Below, piece after piece: positions 1 through 7,443 of a DNA stretch of 64,000 nucleotides; the stretch's first letter is position 1; each line of letters starts with the position of its first letter. The notes beneath the pieces are model-generated. The model made no database searches, was not told the DNA's origin, and saw only the letters and a program-made list of their open reading frames with translations. Location: the NCBI GenBank assembly GCA_965203135.1, contig CBDBBO010000001.1:1116001-1180000 (forward strand), written 5' to 3'. This stretch comes from CATOSD01 sp965203135. Lineage in GTDB: Bacteria > Chloroflexota > Dehalococcoidia > Lucifugimonadales > CATOSD01. The position numbers and the translations under genes were made by a program.

Positions 1-1
1 C

Positions 2-370
2 TCCCCCGAGGAGGCGTTCCAGTGGGCCACGTCGAACGGCTACCGCGCCATGGGCATCCCGGACGGCGGCTCGCTGCGCGTGGGCAACAAGGCCGACCTG
101 ATAGTGGTCGACACTCGCCGCGCCCACCTGGTGCCCACCATCCGCGTGGTGTCCACGTTCGTGCACCAGGGCCAGGGCCGGGACGTGGAGTCCGTCATGG
201 TAGACGGCCGCTGGATCATGCGCGACGGCAGAGTGCTCACGATGGACGAGGATGCCCTAGTGCGCGAGGCCGACCTGGTGGGCCGCCGCGCCTGGCGCCG
301 CCTGCTGGAGAGCGACCCCGATTTCACCATCCCCGCCGGCTTCGACTTCAACACCGCCGACCCGGACTAG
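2..370 (+). CDS. Amidohydrolase family protein, C-terminal part (5' end outside window)
   Basis: The reading frame is open from the window edge and ends at TAG 368-370. The visible 122 residues carry the C-terminal signature of TRZ/ATZ-type amidohydrolases (cytosine deaminase, MTA/SAH deaminase, atrazine chlorohydrolase relatives): an EAFQWAT helix, then GSLRVGNKADLIVVD, where the chain returns to the small beta-sandwich domain, then VMVDGRWIMRDGRVLT. The metal-binding residues of the barrel lie upstream and cannot be seen, so the substrate is unknown. The last 97 bp of this gene (281-377) recur at 2742-2838 beyond a cargo of foreign genes, so the present 3' end may be a recombinant one. Family assignment is good; exact activity cannot be told. 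Confidence 0.85.
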   Translation, partial: SPEEAFQWATSNGYRAMGIPDGGSLRVGNKADLIVVDTRRAHLVPTIRVVSTFVHQGQGRDVESVMVDGRWIMRDGRVLTMDEDALVREADLVGRRAWRRLLESDPDFTIPAGFDFNTADPD

Positions 371-377
371 CCGGTCC
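281..377 (+). repeat. Direct repeat, copy 1: 3' end of amidohydrolase gene
   Basis: This 97-bp stretch covers the last 30 codons and stop of the amidohydrolase. It aligns without gaps to 2742-2838, with 7 mismatches by eye. Most of the differences are conservative or silent, for example ATT/ACT and CCC/CCA. The copies bracket a DUF1848 remnant and the DUF262 gene. Confidence 0.9.
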
Positions 378-427
378 CCAAAGTGCCTTCCCCCTCTTCT
401 CATACGCCGTTCCGAGCGTAGTCCCCT

Positions 428-456
428 TCATGTCATTTCGAGCGTAGCCGAGAAAT
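428..456. repeat. Half copy of the TGTCATTC palindromic repeat
   Basis: The stretch reads TGTCATTTCGAGCG followed by TAGCCGAGAAATCT. It matches the left arm of the 60-bp palindrome at 54409-54468, with two differences. The right arm is not recognisable here, so this is a partial or eroded copy in the spacer after the amidohydrolase. Confidence 0.65.
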
Positions 457-506
457 CTAGAGCGGTCGCCTTAGCACACACCACTACCCTGCGAGCCCCA
501 TCCCCC

Positions 507-617
507 TTGATAATCTCCGCCAGCTACAAGACCGACATCTCCGCATTCTACGGCGAATGGTTCCGCAACAGGCTCCGCGCCGGCGTACCTGACTGGCAGC
601 CAAGGGCACAGAGTTGA
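507..617 (+). pseudogene. N-terminal remnant of a DUF1848 family gene
   Basis: An open frame from TTG 507 to TGA 615-617 encodes 36 residues beginning LIISASYKTDISAFYGEW and continuing FRNRLRAG. This matches the N-terminus of DUF1848 proteins as I know it (MIIS-S-RTDIPAFY-EWF-NRL-G). DUF1848 proteins are normally about 300 residues and often carry Fe-S cysteines; here the match stops after about 30 residues and a stop follows, so only a fragment remains. There is no SD and the initiator is TTG rather than ATG. It lies inside the segment bracketed by the amidohydrolase 3'-end repeats, so it was probably part of the imported cargo or of an earlier insertion. Confidence 0.6.
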
Positions 618-680
618 ATGCGGCACAGCCAAATGCTAAAATCGTTGCCGAACTAATCAATCCTGTCTTGGAGCCCCACA

Positions 681-2597
681 ATGTTCAGGACCAACCCGCA
701 GTCGCTGAAAAACCTTCTCAATGATGTGGATAGTGGCGAGATTCGGCTGCCCGACTTTCAGCGAGGCTGGGTGTGGGATGACGACCGCATCCGCGCTCTG
801 TTGGCGAGTGTGTCCCGAGGCTTCCCCGTAGGGGCCATCATGACTCTCGAAGCCGGGGGCGAGATTCGCCTCAAGAGCCGAATGATAGAAGGTGCCGAAG
901 AAAACTCCGACAAACAGCCCAGCGCATTTCTGCTGGATGGACAGCAGAGGCTGACTTCTTTGTATCAGGCGCTGTTGCACAAGGGACCGGTGGAAACGCA
1001 CGATAATCGTGGCCGACGTATCCAGCGCTGGTACTACATCGATATGCTCAAGGCAATGGATGCCGACATCGATCGCGAGGACGCTATCTTCAGCGTTCCT
1101 GAAAGTAGGGTAGAGACAAGAAACTTTGGTCGAGATGTCGTGCGTGATTTGTCCAGTCGAGAGAAAGAGTACAATGAGCACATGATGCCAACCGAGAGTT
1201 TGCTGGATGACAGCTTGACTTGGCTCTTGGGGTACATGGCTTACTGGCATGGCAAGGATGACGAACATCCCGACGGCAGCGGCGTTGATTTCTTTAAGCG
1301 GTTCAACAATGTGGTGAGGAGTGAATTCAACAACTACTCCCTGCCGGTCATCAGCTTGGACAAGCAGTTGCCCAAAGAGGCTGTCTGCACAGTATTCGAG
1401 AAGGTGAACACCGGGGGTGTGTCGCTAACGATGTTCGAGTTGGTAACCGCGTCTTTTGCGGCTCAAGACGAGGAGTTTTCTCTACGGGATGACTGGGATG
1501 CGCGGCGTGGACGGCTCTATAGCCAGTTTGGATCGTTGCAGGGGATTGGCGGCGACCAGTTTCTACAGGCAGTAACGCTGCTCGCTACACAGAAGCGTCG
1601 TAGGCTAGCCATCGAGGGCGGGCGTCCCATAGAGCGCGCGCCGGCAATCAATTGCCGCAAGAACGACATCCTCGCATTGGACGTTTCCGAGTACCATGAA
1701 TGGGCTGACCGCGTAGAACAAGGTTTCATAGCGGCGGCGAAATTCTTGCGTCACCAGTTCGTGTTCCAGAGATTTGATGTGCCCTACAATACCCAGATAG
1801 TTCCACTGGCCGCTCTGCACGTGGAGTTGGGCAGCGAACTTGAACCGGCTAACGCCAAGGCGAGGCTGGAGCGGTGGTTCTGGTCGGGGATCTTTGGCGA
1901 GGTGTACGGAGGCGCGGTCGAAACGCAGTACGCGCTGGACCTGGCCCAAGTGGCGGCATGGATCCGAGGAGAAACCGAACCCCCTATGGTCGGAGAAGCA
2001 AACTTCGTACCAGACCGATTGTTGTCTCTTCGGACTCGTAACAGTGCCGCCTACAAGGGACTATACGCCTTACAGATGAAGTCCCAGGCTGCGGACTGGC
2101 GTACCGCCAACCCATTGTCGTCAGCCGTCTGGTATCAAGAAAACATCGACATACATCACATCTTCCCGGTCAGCTGGTGTAGGAACGCGAATCCGTCCAT
2201 ACCACCTCGGCTGTACAACTCCATCATCAACAAAACCCCAATCGACGCAACTACCAACAGGAAGATAGGCGGAAGTGCCCCTTCGGAATATCTGCCCCGA
2301 CTGCAAAAAGACATCAACATGAAAACTCTCTACACAATACTGCGTTCCCACTGGATCAACCCCGACTCTCTGGTGTCTGATGACTTCGTCGATTTCTTTA
2401 TTGAGCGTGGCGAGGAAATGCTCAAACTCATAGGCGAGGCGATGGGAAAGCCCGCGCCAGACGGCGTGGAGACTTTCCGCAACGCGTTAAGCTCGGCCGG
2501 CCTTGAACAGACAATAGACGAATTTGACGACACTGAGGACGAGGATGACAACGTCGGTGCTTGGGTGCTGGAGGACGCCCAAGTTGCTGCGGACTAG
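681..2597 (+). CDS. DUF262 and HNH-nuclease domain protein (GmrSD-like)
   Basis: The 638-residue protein begins with a DUF262 domain: LPDFQRGWVW at about 23-32, then LDGQQRLTSL at about 85-94, the ParB-like nucleotide-binding/hydrolysing motif of GmrS and related proteins. The C-terminal third holds an HNH-type nuclease core: DIHHIFP at about 490-496, then an NKTPIDATTNRKIG segment supplying the later Asn. DUF262/DUF1524 proteins include the type IV restriction enzyme GmrSD and the phage-defence protein BrxU, which cut modified phage DNA. The gene stands alone, without a methylase. Its codon use is less GC-biased than its neighbours and it is bracketed by the duplicated amidohydrolase 3' end, both consistent with horizontal acquisition. 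A defence role is inferred from the family. Confidence 0.85.
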   Translation: MFRTNPQSLKNLLNDVDSGEIRLPDFQRGWVWDDDRIRALLASVSRGFPVGAIMTLEAGGEIRLKSRMIEGAEENSDKQPSAFLLDGQQRLTSLYQALLHKGPVETHDNRGRRIQRWYYIDMLKAMDADIDREDAIFSVPESRVETRNFGRDVVRDLSSREKEYNEHMMPTESLLDDSLTWLLGYMAYWHGKDDEHPDGSGVDFFKRFNNVVRSEFNNYSLPVISLDKQLPKEAVCTVFEKVNTGGVSLTMFELVTASFAAQDEEFSLRDDWDARRGRLYSQFGSLQGIGGDQFLQAVTLLATQKRRRLAIEGGRPIERAPAINCRKNDILALDVSEYHEWADRVEQGFIAAAKFLRHQFVFQRFDVPYNTQIVPLAALHVELGSELEPANAKARLERWFWSGIFGEVYGGAVETQYALDLAQVAAWIRGETEPPMVGEANFVPDRLLSLRTRNSAAYKGLYALQMKSQAADWRTANPLSSAVWYQENIDIHHIFPVSWCRNANPSIPPRLYNSIINKTPIDATTNRKIGGSAPSEYLPRLQKDINMKTLYTILRSHWINPDSLVSDDFVDFFIERGEEMLKLIGEAMGKPAPDGVETFRNALSSAGLEQTIDEFDDTEDEDDNVGAWVLEDAQVAAD

Positions 2598-2741
2598 TTC
2601 GACACAACATGCAAGTAGCCAGCACCGAGCTAAGAAGCATGGTTCACGCACGCACGGCGAATCTACGCAGAGCTTGACTACCAGCACACTGCCATCATTG
2701 GCCGCCAGCCGCTGAACGTGCAACCGTAGGTCCTATGTTTT
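2598..2741. other. Spacer after DUF262 gene, no gene seen
   Basis: This 144-bp stretch lies between the DUF262 stop and the amidohydrolase remnant. It contains no convincing reading frame or hairpin. Together with the remnant and a GC-rich inverted repeat it makes up the gap of about 320 bp before the HEPN gene. Confidence 0.5.
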
Positions 2742-2838
2742 GGACGCCGCGCTTGGCGCCGCCTCCTCGACAGCGACCCCGACTTCACCATCCCAGCCGG
2801 CTTCGACTTCAACACCGCCGACCCGGACTAGCCGGTCC
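2742..2838 (+). pseudogene. Orphan copy of amidohydrolase 3' end
   Basis: The segment encodes the same C-terminal peptide as the amidohydrolase at the window start (DFTIPAGFDFNTADPD, then TAG 2828-2830) and matches 7 bp past the stop. It has 7 mismatches in 97 bp to copy 1 and no start or upstream gene. It marks the right border of the DUF262-containing insertion. Its divergence from copy 1 suggests two different alleles rather than a fresh target-site duplication. Confidence 0.85.
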
Positions 2839-2889
2839 TCTCAACCATCACTCCGGCCCCCGAGCCGGAACCCAGGGGCGAGGAACATA

Positions 2890-2911
2890 ACGGCGGGTCT
2901 GAAGCCCGCCC
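2890..2911. repeat. GGCGGGTYTGAARCCCGCC palindromic repeat
   Basis: This short inverted repeat is built on GCGGG/CCCGC arms around TCTGAA. Close relatives occur at 10973-10995 and 27752-27776, each just beyond a gene end. It could act as a bidirectional terminator hairpin or be a dispersed palindromic element. Confidence 0.6.
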
Positions 2912-2915
2912 GGCA

Positions 2916-3326
2916 TCACCCTCGCAAGATAGCCTGGACGCGCTCCTCCGCCCAGCGCACGACGGCCTCGGCCACGTAGATGGCATCAGCGCGCTCTTCC
3001 TCGGAGACCGGCTCATACGGTCCCGGGTAGCGAGTTATCGCCGCGTAGTCGGTAAGGTCGGTGGCGCTGAGAATCGCGTCTGGGATAGCCTCGCCCGTTT
3101 CTTCGAGCAGCGACGACAGAAAAGCCAGGTCGTGTACGAAAGGGAACCCTACGCCGTGCATGATCAGCAGCCCCTTGGCGGCCTTCTCCGCCGCCTGTTG
3201 AGCATGAAAGCACTGGTCTTCCGGATAGACGCCGGGGATGTGTGCCCTGGCCAACGCAAGGTCGCTCCTCGCGCGGTTCAGCCATTCGCGCGGGTCGTCG
3301 GGTGCAAAGCGCTCAAGCCGCATCAT
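2916..3326 (-). CDS. HEPN domain protein of an MNT/HEPN pair
   Basis: The 136-residue all-helical protein has the HEPN pattern: PREWLNRARSDLALARA in helix 1, then FHAQQAAEKAAKGLLIMHG in helix 2, the classic HAQQAAEKALKA-like core. HEPN proteins paired with a minimal nucleotidyltransferase form toxin-antitoxin modules; the HEPN partner is often a ribonuclease toxin controlled by the MNT protein. The canonical RX4-6H catalytic motif is not evident here, so this may belong to the HEPN subset without it. It is the second gene of a two-gene operon and overlaps the MNT gene by 14 bp, indicating coupled translation. It lies just outside the amidohydrolase remnant, among other accessory genes. Confidence 0.8.
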   Translation of the reverse strand: MMRLERFAPDDPREWLNRARSDLALARAHIPGVYPEDQCFHAQQAAEKAAKGLLIMHGVGFPFVHDLAFLSSLLEETGEAIPDAILSATDLTDYAAITRYPGPYEPVSEEERADAIYVAEAVVRWAEERVQAILRG

Positions 3327-3654
3327 AGAGTACTATGCCCTCTTTGATGGCATGCTTGTAAACCAGGGCGTGGCTGTTCCCGTACCGCTCCAGGTCTTCC
3401 GGCGTAGCCACAATCACGTCGATGGCCACCCTTACACCGTACAGGCTGCGACGTATCTCCACACCGAGTTCGCGGCGGTGCGCTCCCGACTTCACGATCA
3501 GAAAGTCCAGGTCGCTGTCCGGCCCCGCGTCGCCGCGGGCGGTGGAGCCGAACAAGATAATCTTCTCCGGCTCGGCCGCCTCCACGATGCGCCTCACTAT
3601 CTCGTCCAAGACGCACTGCGATACGTTCGCCGACCGCGGGGTGGCTTTGTTCAT
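3313..3654 (-). CDS. MNT-type nucleotidyltransferase domain protein
   Basis: The 113-residue protein carries the polymerase-beta-like nucleotidyltransferase signature: IILFGSTARGDAGPDSDLDFLIV at about 33-55, giving the GS motif and the DxD metal pair (SDLD), with a third acidic position near IDVIV. Minimal nucleotidyltransferases of this kind partner HEPN proteins; in studied pairs the MNT protein adenylylates the HEPN toxin and neutralises it. It is the first gene of the operon on the minus strand, 15 bp from the aminotransferase gene end. All catalytic acidic residues appear intact. Function as an antitoxin is inferred from the family and gene pairing. Confidence 0.85.
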   Translation of the reverse strand: MNKATPRSANVSQCVLDEIVRRIVEAAEPEKIILFGSTARGDAGPDSDLDFLIVKSGAHRRELGVEIRRSLYGVRVAIDVIVATPEDLERYGNSHALVYKHAIKEGIVLYDAA

Positions 3655-3669
3655 GTCATTCTCCTGATC

Positions 3670-4851
3670 CTACCCGAACCGCCCTATCGCCTCCCGGAAC
3701 CCCCTCATCGCCCCCTCCAGCGTGCGGTCGTCCACGCAGAACGAGATGCGGAAGTACCCCGGCAGCCCGAAGCCGCGCCCAGGCACCACCAGCACGTTGT
3801 GCTCCCTCAGCGCGTCCACGAAGTCCATCTCGTCCTCCGCCGGAGACACCGGGAACATGTAGAACGCTCCCTGCGGCTTCACCGTCTCGTAGCCCATTTC
3901 CGCCAGACTCTCGTACAGGTAATCGCGCTTCGCCTGGTACTCGCCCGCGTCCACCGTCACCGACTGCAGGTGCGTCACGATGTGCTGCATCAGCGCCGGG
4001 GCGTTCACGAACCCCAGCACCCGGTTGGCGAACGAGAAGCCGTCCATCAGCTCGGTGCAGTCCTCATACTCCGGGTGAGCCGCCACGTACCCGATCCGCT
4101 CGCCCGGCAGCGCCAGGTCCTTGGAGTGCGACGTCGCCGCGATGGCGCGCACATGGTGATGAAACACGTGCGGATAGCTCAGCCCGTCGAACAGCAGCTT
4201 GCGGTACGGCTCGTCGCTCACCAGGAATATCTCGCGGCCCAGCTCATCCTCTTTGGCGCGGATGATGTCGCACATGCGCGCCAGCAGCTCGGCGGAGTAG
4301 ACCACACCCGAGGGGTTGTTCGGCGAGTTGATGAGCACGATGCGCGTCTTCTCGTTGAAGCTCGCCTCGAAAGCGTCCAGGTCCGGCAGAAACGCCTCAT
4401 CCGGCGGCACCACCCGGCACGACCCGCCGTGGTTGTCGGCGTAGTAGTGGTACTCCACGAAGTACGGCGCGAAGATGATCACCTCGTCGCCCGGGTCCAG
4501 CAGCGCCTTCAGCACCACGTTGATGGCGCCGCCCGCGCCCACCGTCATCAGCGCGTGGTCGGCGGTGAAGTCCAGCCCCGTCTCCTCCCGTAGCTGCGCC
4601 GCCACCGCCGCCCGCGCGTGCAGGTAGCCGGAGTTCGGCATGTAGCGGTGCATCCCCGGCGTCGGGTCGTCCGCCAGGCGGCGCAGTTGGTCGAAGAACT
4701 CGCGCGGCGGCTCCATGATCGGGTTGCCCAGCGACAGGTCGAACACGTTCTCGTCGCCGTACTGCTGGCGCAGGACTATGCCGTCCTCGAACATCCTGCG
4801 AATCCACGACCCCTGCTCCATGAACTCGCGAACCTTTTTGGCAACCGCCAT
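3670..4851 (-). CDS. PLP-dependent aminotransferase, class I/II
   Basis: The 393-residue protein is of normal length for fold-type I aspartate/aromatic aminotransferases. Visible landmarks are NSPNNPSGVVYS (substrate/cofactor loop with conserved Asn and Pro), SDEPYRKL (the Asp and Tyr that contact the PLP ring), SHSKDLALPGERIGY (Schiff-base Lys and phosphate-binding Arg) and a C-terminal FRISFCV segment with the carboxylate-binding Arg. It would transfer an amino group between an amino acid and a 2-oxoacid; the substrate cannot be set from sequence. The start is the ATG at 4849-4851. It is next to the MNT/HEPN genes but functionally unrelated, and an IS sits directly upstream, beginning 80 bp away. 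Confidence 0.9.
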   Translation of the reverse strand: MAVAKKVREFMEQGSWIRRMFEDGIVLRQQYGDENVFDLSLGNPIMEPPREFFDQLRRLADDPTPGMHRYMPNSGYLHARAAVAAQLREETGLDFTADHALMTVGAGGAINVVLKALLDPGDEVIIFAPYFVEYHYYADNHGGSCRVVPPDEAFLPDLDAFEASFNEKTRIVLINSPNNPSGVVYSAELLARMCDIIRAKEDELGREIFLVSDEPYRKLLFDGLSYPHVFHHHVRAIAATSHSKDLALPGERIGYVAAHPEYEDCTELMDGFSFANRVLGFVNAPALMQHIVTHLQSVTVDAGEYQAKRDYLYESLAEMGYETVKPQGAFYMFPVSPAEDEMDFVDALREHNVLVVPGRGFGLPGYFRISFCVDDRTLEGAMRGFREAIGRFG

Positions 4852-4922
4852 AGTCTACCTCGTCGTGTGATGCGCCCCGTTTGCTGGCGGCAACATTATA
4901 CACGCTAGGCCACATCCCGCAG

Positions 4923-4930
4923 TCCCTTCC
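4923..4930. repeat. 8-bp target-site duplication of outer IS, left copy
   Basis: TCCCTTCC lies immediately outside the left inverted repeat and recurs at 7392-7399 immediately outside the right one. Joining the flanks restores an ordinary copy of the AGTCCCTTCCCC-type spacer repeat. Confidence 0.85.
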
Positions 4931-5024
4931 GTAACCGTCCCATAGGCGGTGGGAATGAAAAAGGCAGGGAATCTTGGTAGAGTCTGGTAAACGTACAACC
5001 GAACCAGACCAAGAGGCGCTGCCG

Positions 5025-6068
5025 ATGTCCAGAGTAAGATTCACGCTACCGCAAGTCAAGCTCTCTCCGGACACCCGACCGCCAGCCTGCGTACACTGCG
5101 GTGGCATTTACCTGAACCGGCACGGGTCGGTGACAAAGCCCATCAGTGACCTCCACGTCAGTGAGGTGAGGGTGGACAGATACCGCTGCTGTGACTGCAA
5201 ACGCACCTTCAGACACTACCCGCAAGGGGTCGACCATTGTGACCGGAGTCATCGTCTCAGGGGGTTTGCGGCGCTGAGTTGGGCGCTGGGGTTGTCTTTG
5301 CGTTCTGTGAGTCACCTGCTGGGGGCTTTGGGATGTGAGCTGTCCAGGATGAGTGTGTGGCGTGACGTTCAGCAGTCAGGGTCGAACGCGCTGAGTGGAT
5401 GGTTGAGCCGGCATCGTGGTCGGGTGAGGGTGATGGGAGCGGACGAGACTGTGGTGAAAGTGGGCGGCAGACAGACTGTGGTCGGGTTCGTCACAGACGC
5501 CCGGAGCGGGCGGTTGGTGGGAATGGACGTGCTGGTCCAACGCGACAGCGAGGGCTTCGTGAGATGGCTCGAGGGATACGTGGGCAGGTTCGGAGTGGAA
5601 GCTGTGGTGACAGACGACCTCAACACCTACAAGCCGGCGGTCGAACATGTCGGGTTGAGCCACCAACTGTGCATCGCGCACGTGAGGAAATGGGTGCGGA
5701 ATCGACTCGGCAGGATACCGGGGTGGGACTGGTACAAGGCGAGGATATGGCTCCTTGTGGCCGAGTTGCCCGGTGGGGGCGGTCGAGAGTTGCTTGGGAT
5801 GGAACGCGCGGTTCGTGGGCACCCGATGCTTCACAGACTGGTGGTGGAGTTGTGCGAGAAATGGCGGTCACTGACATGTCACCAACGAGTGAGAGGGATG
5901 CCACAGACCAACAACTGTACGGAGCGGGCGATAGGCAGAAGCAAGGTAAGGTACAAGACGATAAGGGGGTACAAGAGCGAATCGGGGATGATGAACGGGT
6001 TCGGACTCACACAGTGGGTATGGAGCAGTCGGGACGGCCTCGATCTCGGTGAACTGGTTGCCGCCTAG
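5025..6068 (+). CDS. DDE transposase with N-terminal zinc ribbon
   Basis: The 347-residue protein starts at ATG 5025, with a GAGG SD just upstream; an in-frame TTG at 4974 would add 17 unlikely residues. A zinc ribbon is formed by CVHCGG and CCDCKRTF near the N-terminus. A helix-turn-helix-like region (SWALGLSLRSVSHLLGALG, then SRMSVWRDV) follows. The catalytic triad is readable as GADETVVK (D), VVTDDLNTYK (D) and TNNCTERAIG (E). The protein would cut and join the ends of the surrounding IS. The TAG stop coincides with the CTAG site into which the IS5-family element inserted, so the reading frame survived the insertion intact. Confidence 0.85.
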   Translation: MSRVRFTLPQVKLSPDTRPPACVHCGGIYLNRHGSVTKPISDLHVSEVRVDRYRCCDCKRTFRHYPQGVDHCDRSHRLRGFAALSWALGLSLRSVSHLLGALGCELSRMSVWRDVQQSGSNALSGWLSRHRGRVRVMGADETVVKVGGRQTVVGFVTDARSGRLVGMDVLVQRDSEGFVRWLEGYVGRFGVEAVVTDDLNTYKPAVEHVGLSHQLCIAHVRKWVRNRLGRIPGWDWYKARIWLLVAELPGGGGRELLGMERAVRGHPMLHRLVVELCEKWRSLTCHQRVRGMPQTNNCTERAIGRSKVRYKTIRGYKSESGMMNGFGLTQWVWSSRDGLDLGELVAA

Positions 6069-7299
6069 GGCAACTCTGAACAAGTCGTTGTCGAGCGTGT
6101 GATTAACGTTGGTGGCATAATGGGAGTCAAGCAAGCCAGATGGAGTGGAGGACGCCATGGCAGCCCAGCCCAGCTTCGCCGATCTCGACTACGAACACAA
6201 GCGGCACAAGACGCGCAGGGAGAGGTTTCTGGAGCAACTCGACTCGCTTGTGCCCTGGAAGCGGCTGCAAGAGCGCATCGAGCCACACTACCCCAAAGCG
6301 GGCAATGGACGCAGGCCCTACCCGCTGTCGGTGATGCTGCGGGTTCACGTGGTGCAAGTCGTCTACAATCTGAGCGACCCCGCGATGGAAGACCTTTTGT
6401 ACGAGGCGGAGTCTGTGCGGCGGTTCGTGGGTTTGCGGCTGTCGAAAGCGATACCCGACGAGAGCACCATTCTGCACTTTCGCCACTTGTTGGAGAACCA
6501 CGAGTTGGGGCAGGGGCTGTTCGAGGAGATCAAGGGCTATCTGGCGCAGCAGGGCGTGATGCTGAAGCAGGGAACCATCGTAGACGCCACCATCATAGAT
6601 GCGCCGTCGTCGACCAGGAACAAGGCGAAGAAGCGCCACCCTGAGATGCAGCAGGTGAAGAAGGGCCGGCAGTACTACTTCGGTATGAAGCTACATATAG
6701 GAGTGGACGCTGAGAGCGGGCTTGTGCACAGCATGGCGACGACCCCGGCCAACGTCCACGACATAAGGCAGGCACACAGGCTGTTGCACGGGGAGGAGCG
6801 TGCGGTATGGGGAGATTCGGGGTATACAGGTGTGCACAAGCGTGATGAGAATAGCGAGTTTGAGGTGGGGTGGTACGTGGCGATGAGGGCGGGTCAGCGG
6901 CGGAAGTTGGAGCCTAGGAGTGCTGCGGCGATAGCGGAGAGAGTGAAGTCGTCGATTCGAGCGAAAGTGGAGCACCCCTTCTGGGGTGTGAAAGGCATCT
7001 TCGGCTACGCGAAGGTACGGTATCGGGGCTTGGCCAAGAACACCGAACGGCTTGCGGTGCTTATGGGGTTGTACAATCTGAAGCGAGCGCAGGGACTGAT
7101 GGTCGACTGAGTCGAGTAGCGGGGGCGAAGTGCGCCCAAAGTCAGGCCAGACCCCTCAAGATAGGGACCGAAGGCGCAAACAGTCCCTCAAAACCATCGC
7201 AAGTGGCCCCAAAACACGGCGAAACTGTGGCCGAAAGAGCTTCCATACAGCCCACTCGCCCCCAATAGCCGCCGCTACGCAGGCTTGTTCAGACCTTCC
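6069..7299 (+). mobile_element. IS5-family insertion sequence nested in the outer IS
   Basis: The ends are imperfect inverted repeats: 6069-6086 reads GGCAACTCTGAACAAGTC and the reverse complement of 7282-7299 reads GGAAGGTCTGAACAAGCC. The flanks are CTAG at 6065-6068 and CTAG at 7300-7303, the YTAR-type 4-bp duplication known for the IS5 subgroup. Length is 1231 bp with one transposase gene and about 170 bp of noncoding DNA before the right end. The insertion site is the stop codon of the outer transposase. Confidence 0.9.
6157..7110 (+). CDS. IS5-family transposase
   Basis: The 317-residue DDE transposase is full length for IS5. It has a DUF772-like N-terminal region (RRPYPLSVMLRVHVVQVVYNLSD, then LPDESTILHFRH-type IPDESTILHFRH). 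The first catalytic Asp is in GTIVDATIIDAPSSTRNK, the second in WGDSGYTG and the Glu in the C-terminal KVEHPFWGVKGIFGYAKVRYRGLAKN block. I chose ATG 6157 because GTGGAGG precedes it at normal SD spacing; GTG 6145 and an out-of-frame ATG at 6140 are alternatives. All catalytic residues are present, so the element may be active. Confidence 0.9.
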   Translation: MAAQPSFADLDYEHKRHKTRRERFLEQLDSLVPWKRLQERIEPHYPKAGNGRRPYPLSVMLRVHVVQVVYNLSDPAMEDLLYEAESVRRFVGLRLSKAIPDESTILHFRHLLENHELGQGLFEEIKGYLAQQGVMLKQGTIVDATIIDAPSSTRNKAKKRHPEMQQVKKGRQYYFGMKLHIGVDAESGLVHSMATTPANVHDIRQAHRLLHGEERAVWGDSGYTGVHKRDENSEFEVGWYVAMRAGQRRKLEPRSAAAIAERVKSSIRAKVEHPFWGVKGIFGYAKVRYRGLAKNTERLAVLMGLYNLKRAQGLMVD

Positions 7300-7443
7300 C
7301 TAGATCAAAGCCCTTCCAAACCCACACCGCCCAGCCCAAGTTCCCTCCCTCTATCCCTCCCAAACTTCCCCACCACCTATGGGACGGTTACTCCCTTCCC
7401 CGCATCTTGACGCCAACGCTCCGCTCGCATACCATCTCTCCCG
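7111..7443. other. IS right ends and leader of PHP gene
   Basis: The first 171 bp are the noncoding right part of the IS5-family element, 7282-7299 its right inverted repeat and 7300-7303 the second CTAG. The stretch 7304-7391 is the displaced right end of the outer IS including its inverted repeat. The rest is the short leader of the PHP gene. No gene is seen. Confidence 0.75.

Larger units (their letters stand above)
4931..7391 (+). mobile_element. Insertion sequence with 23-bp TIRs, interrupted by an IS5-family element
   Basis: The left end (4931-4953) begins GTAACCGTCCCATAGG. The right end (7369-7391) is its reverse complement, with one mismatch in 23. An 8-bp direct repeat (TCCCTTCC) flanks the pair. 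The element carries one DDE transposase gene (5025-6068). Removing the nested element (6069-7299 plus one CTAG copy) gives an IS of 1226 bp. The 8-bp duplication and the zinc-ribbon transposase fit several families (ISL3-, IS6- or IS1595-like); I could not assign one. Both ends are intact. Confidence 0.9.

Noticed and set aside
3238..4593. 451-codon plus-strand frame over the aminotransferase
   Set aside because: Antisense shadow of the HEPN, MNT and aminotransferase genes, which have clear family motifs.
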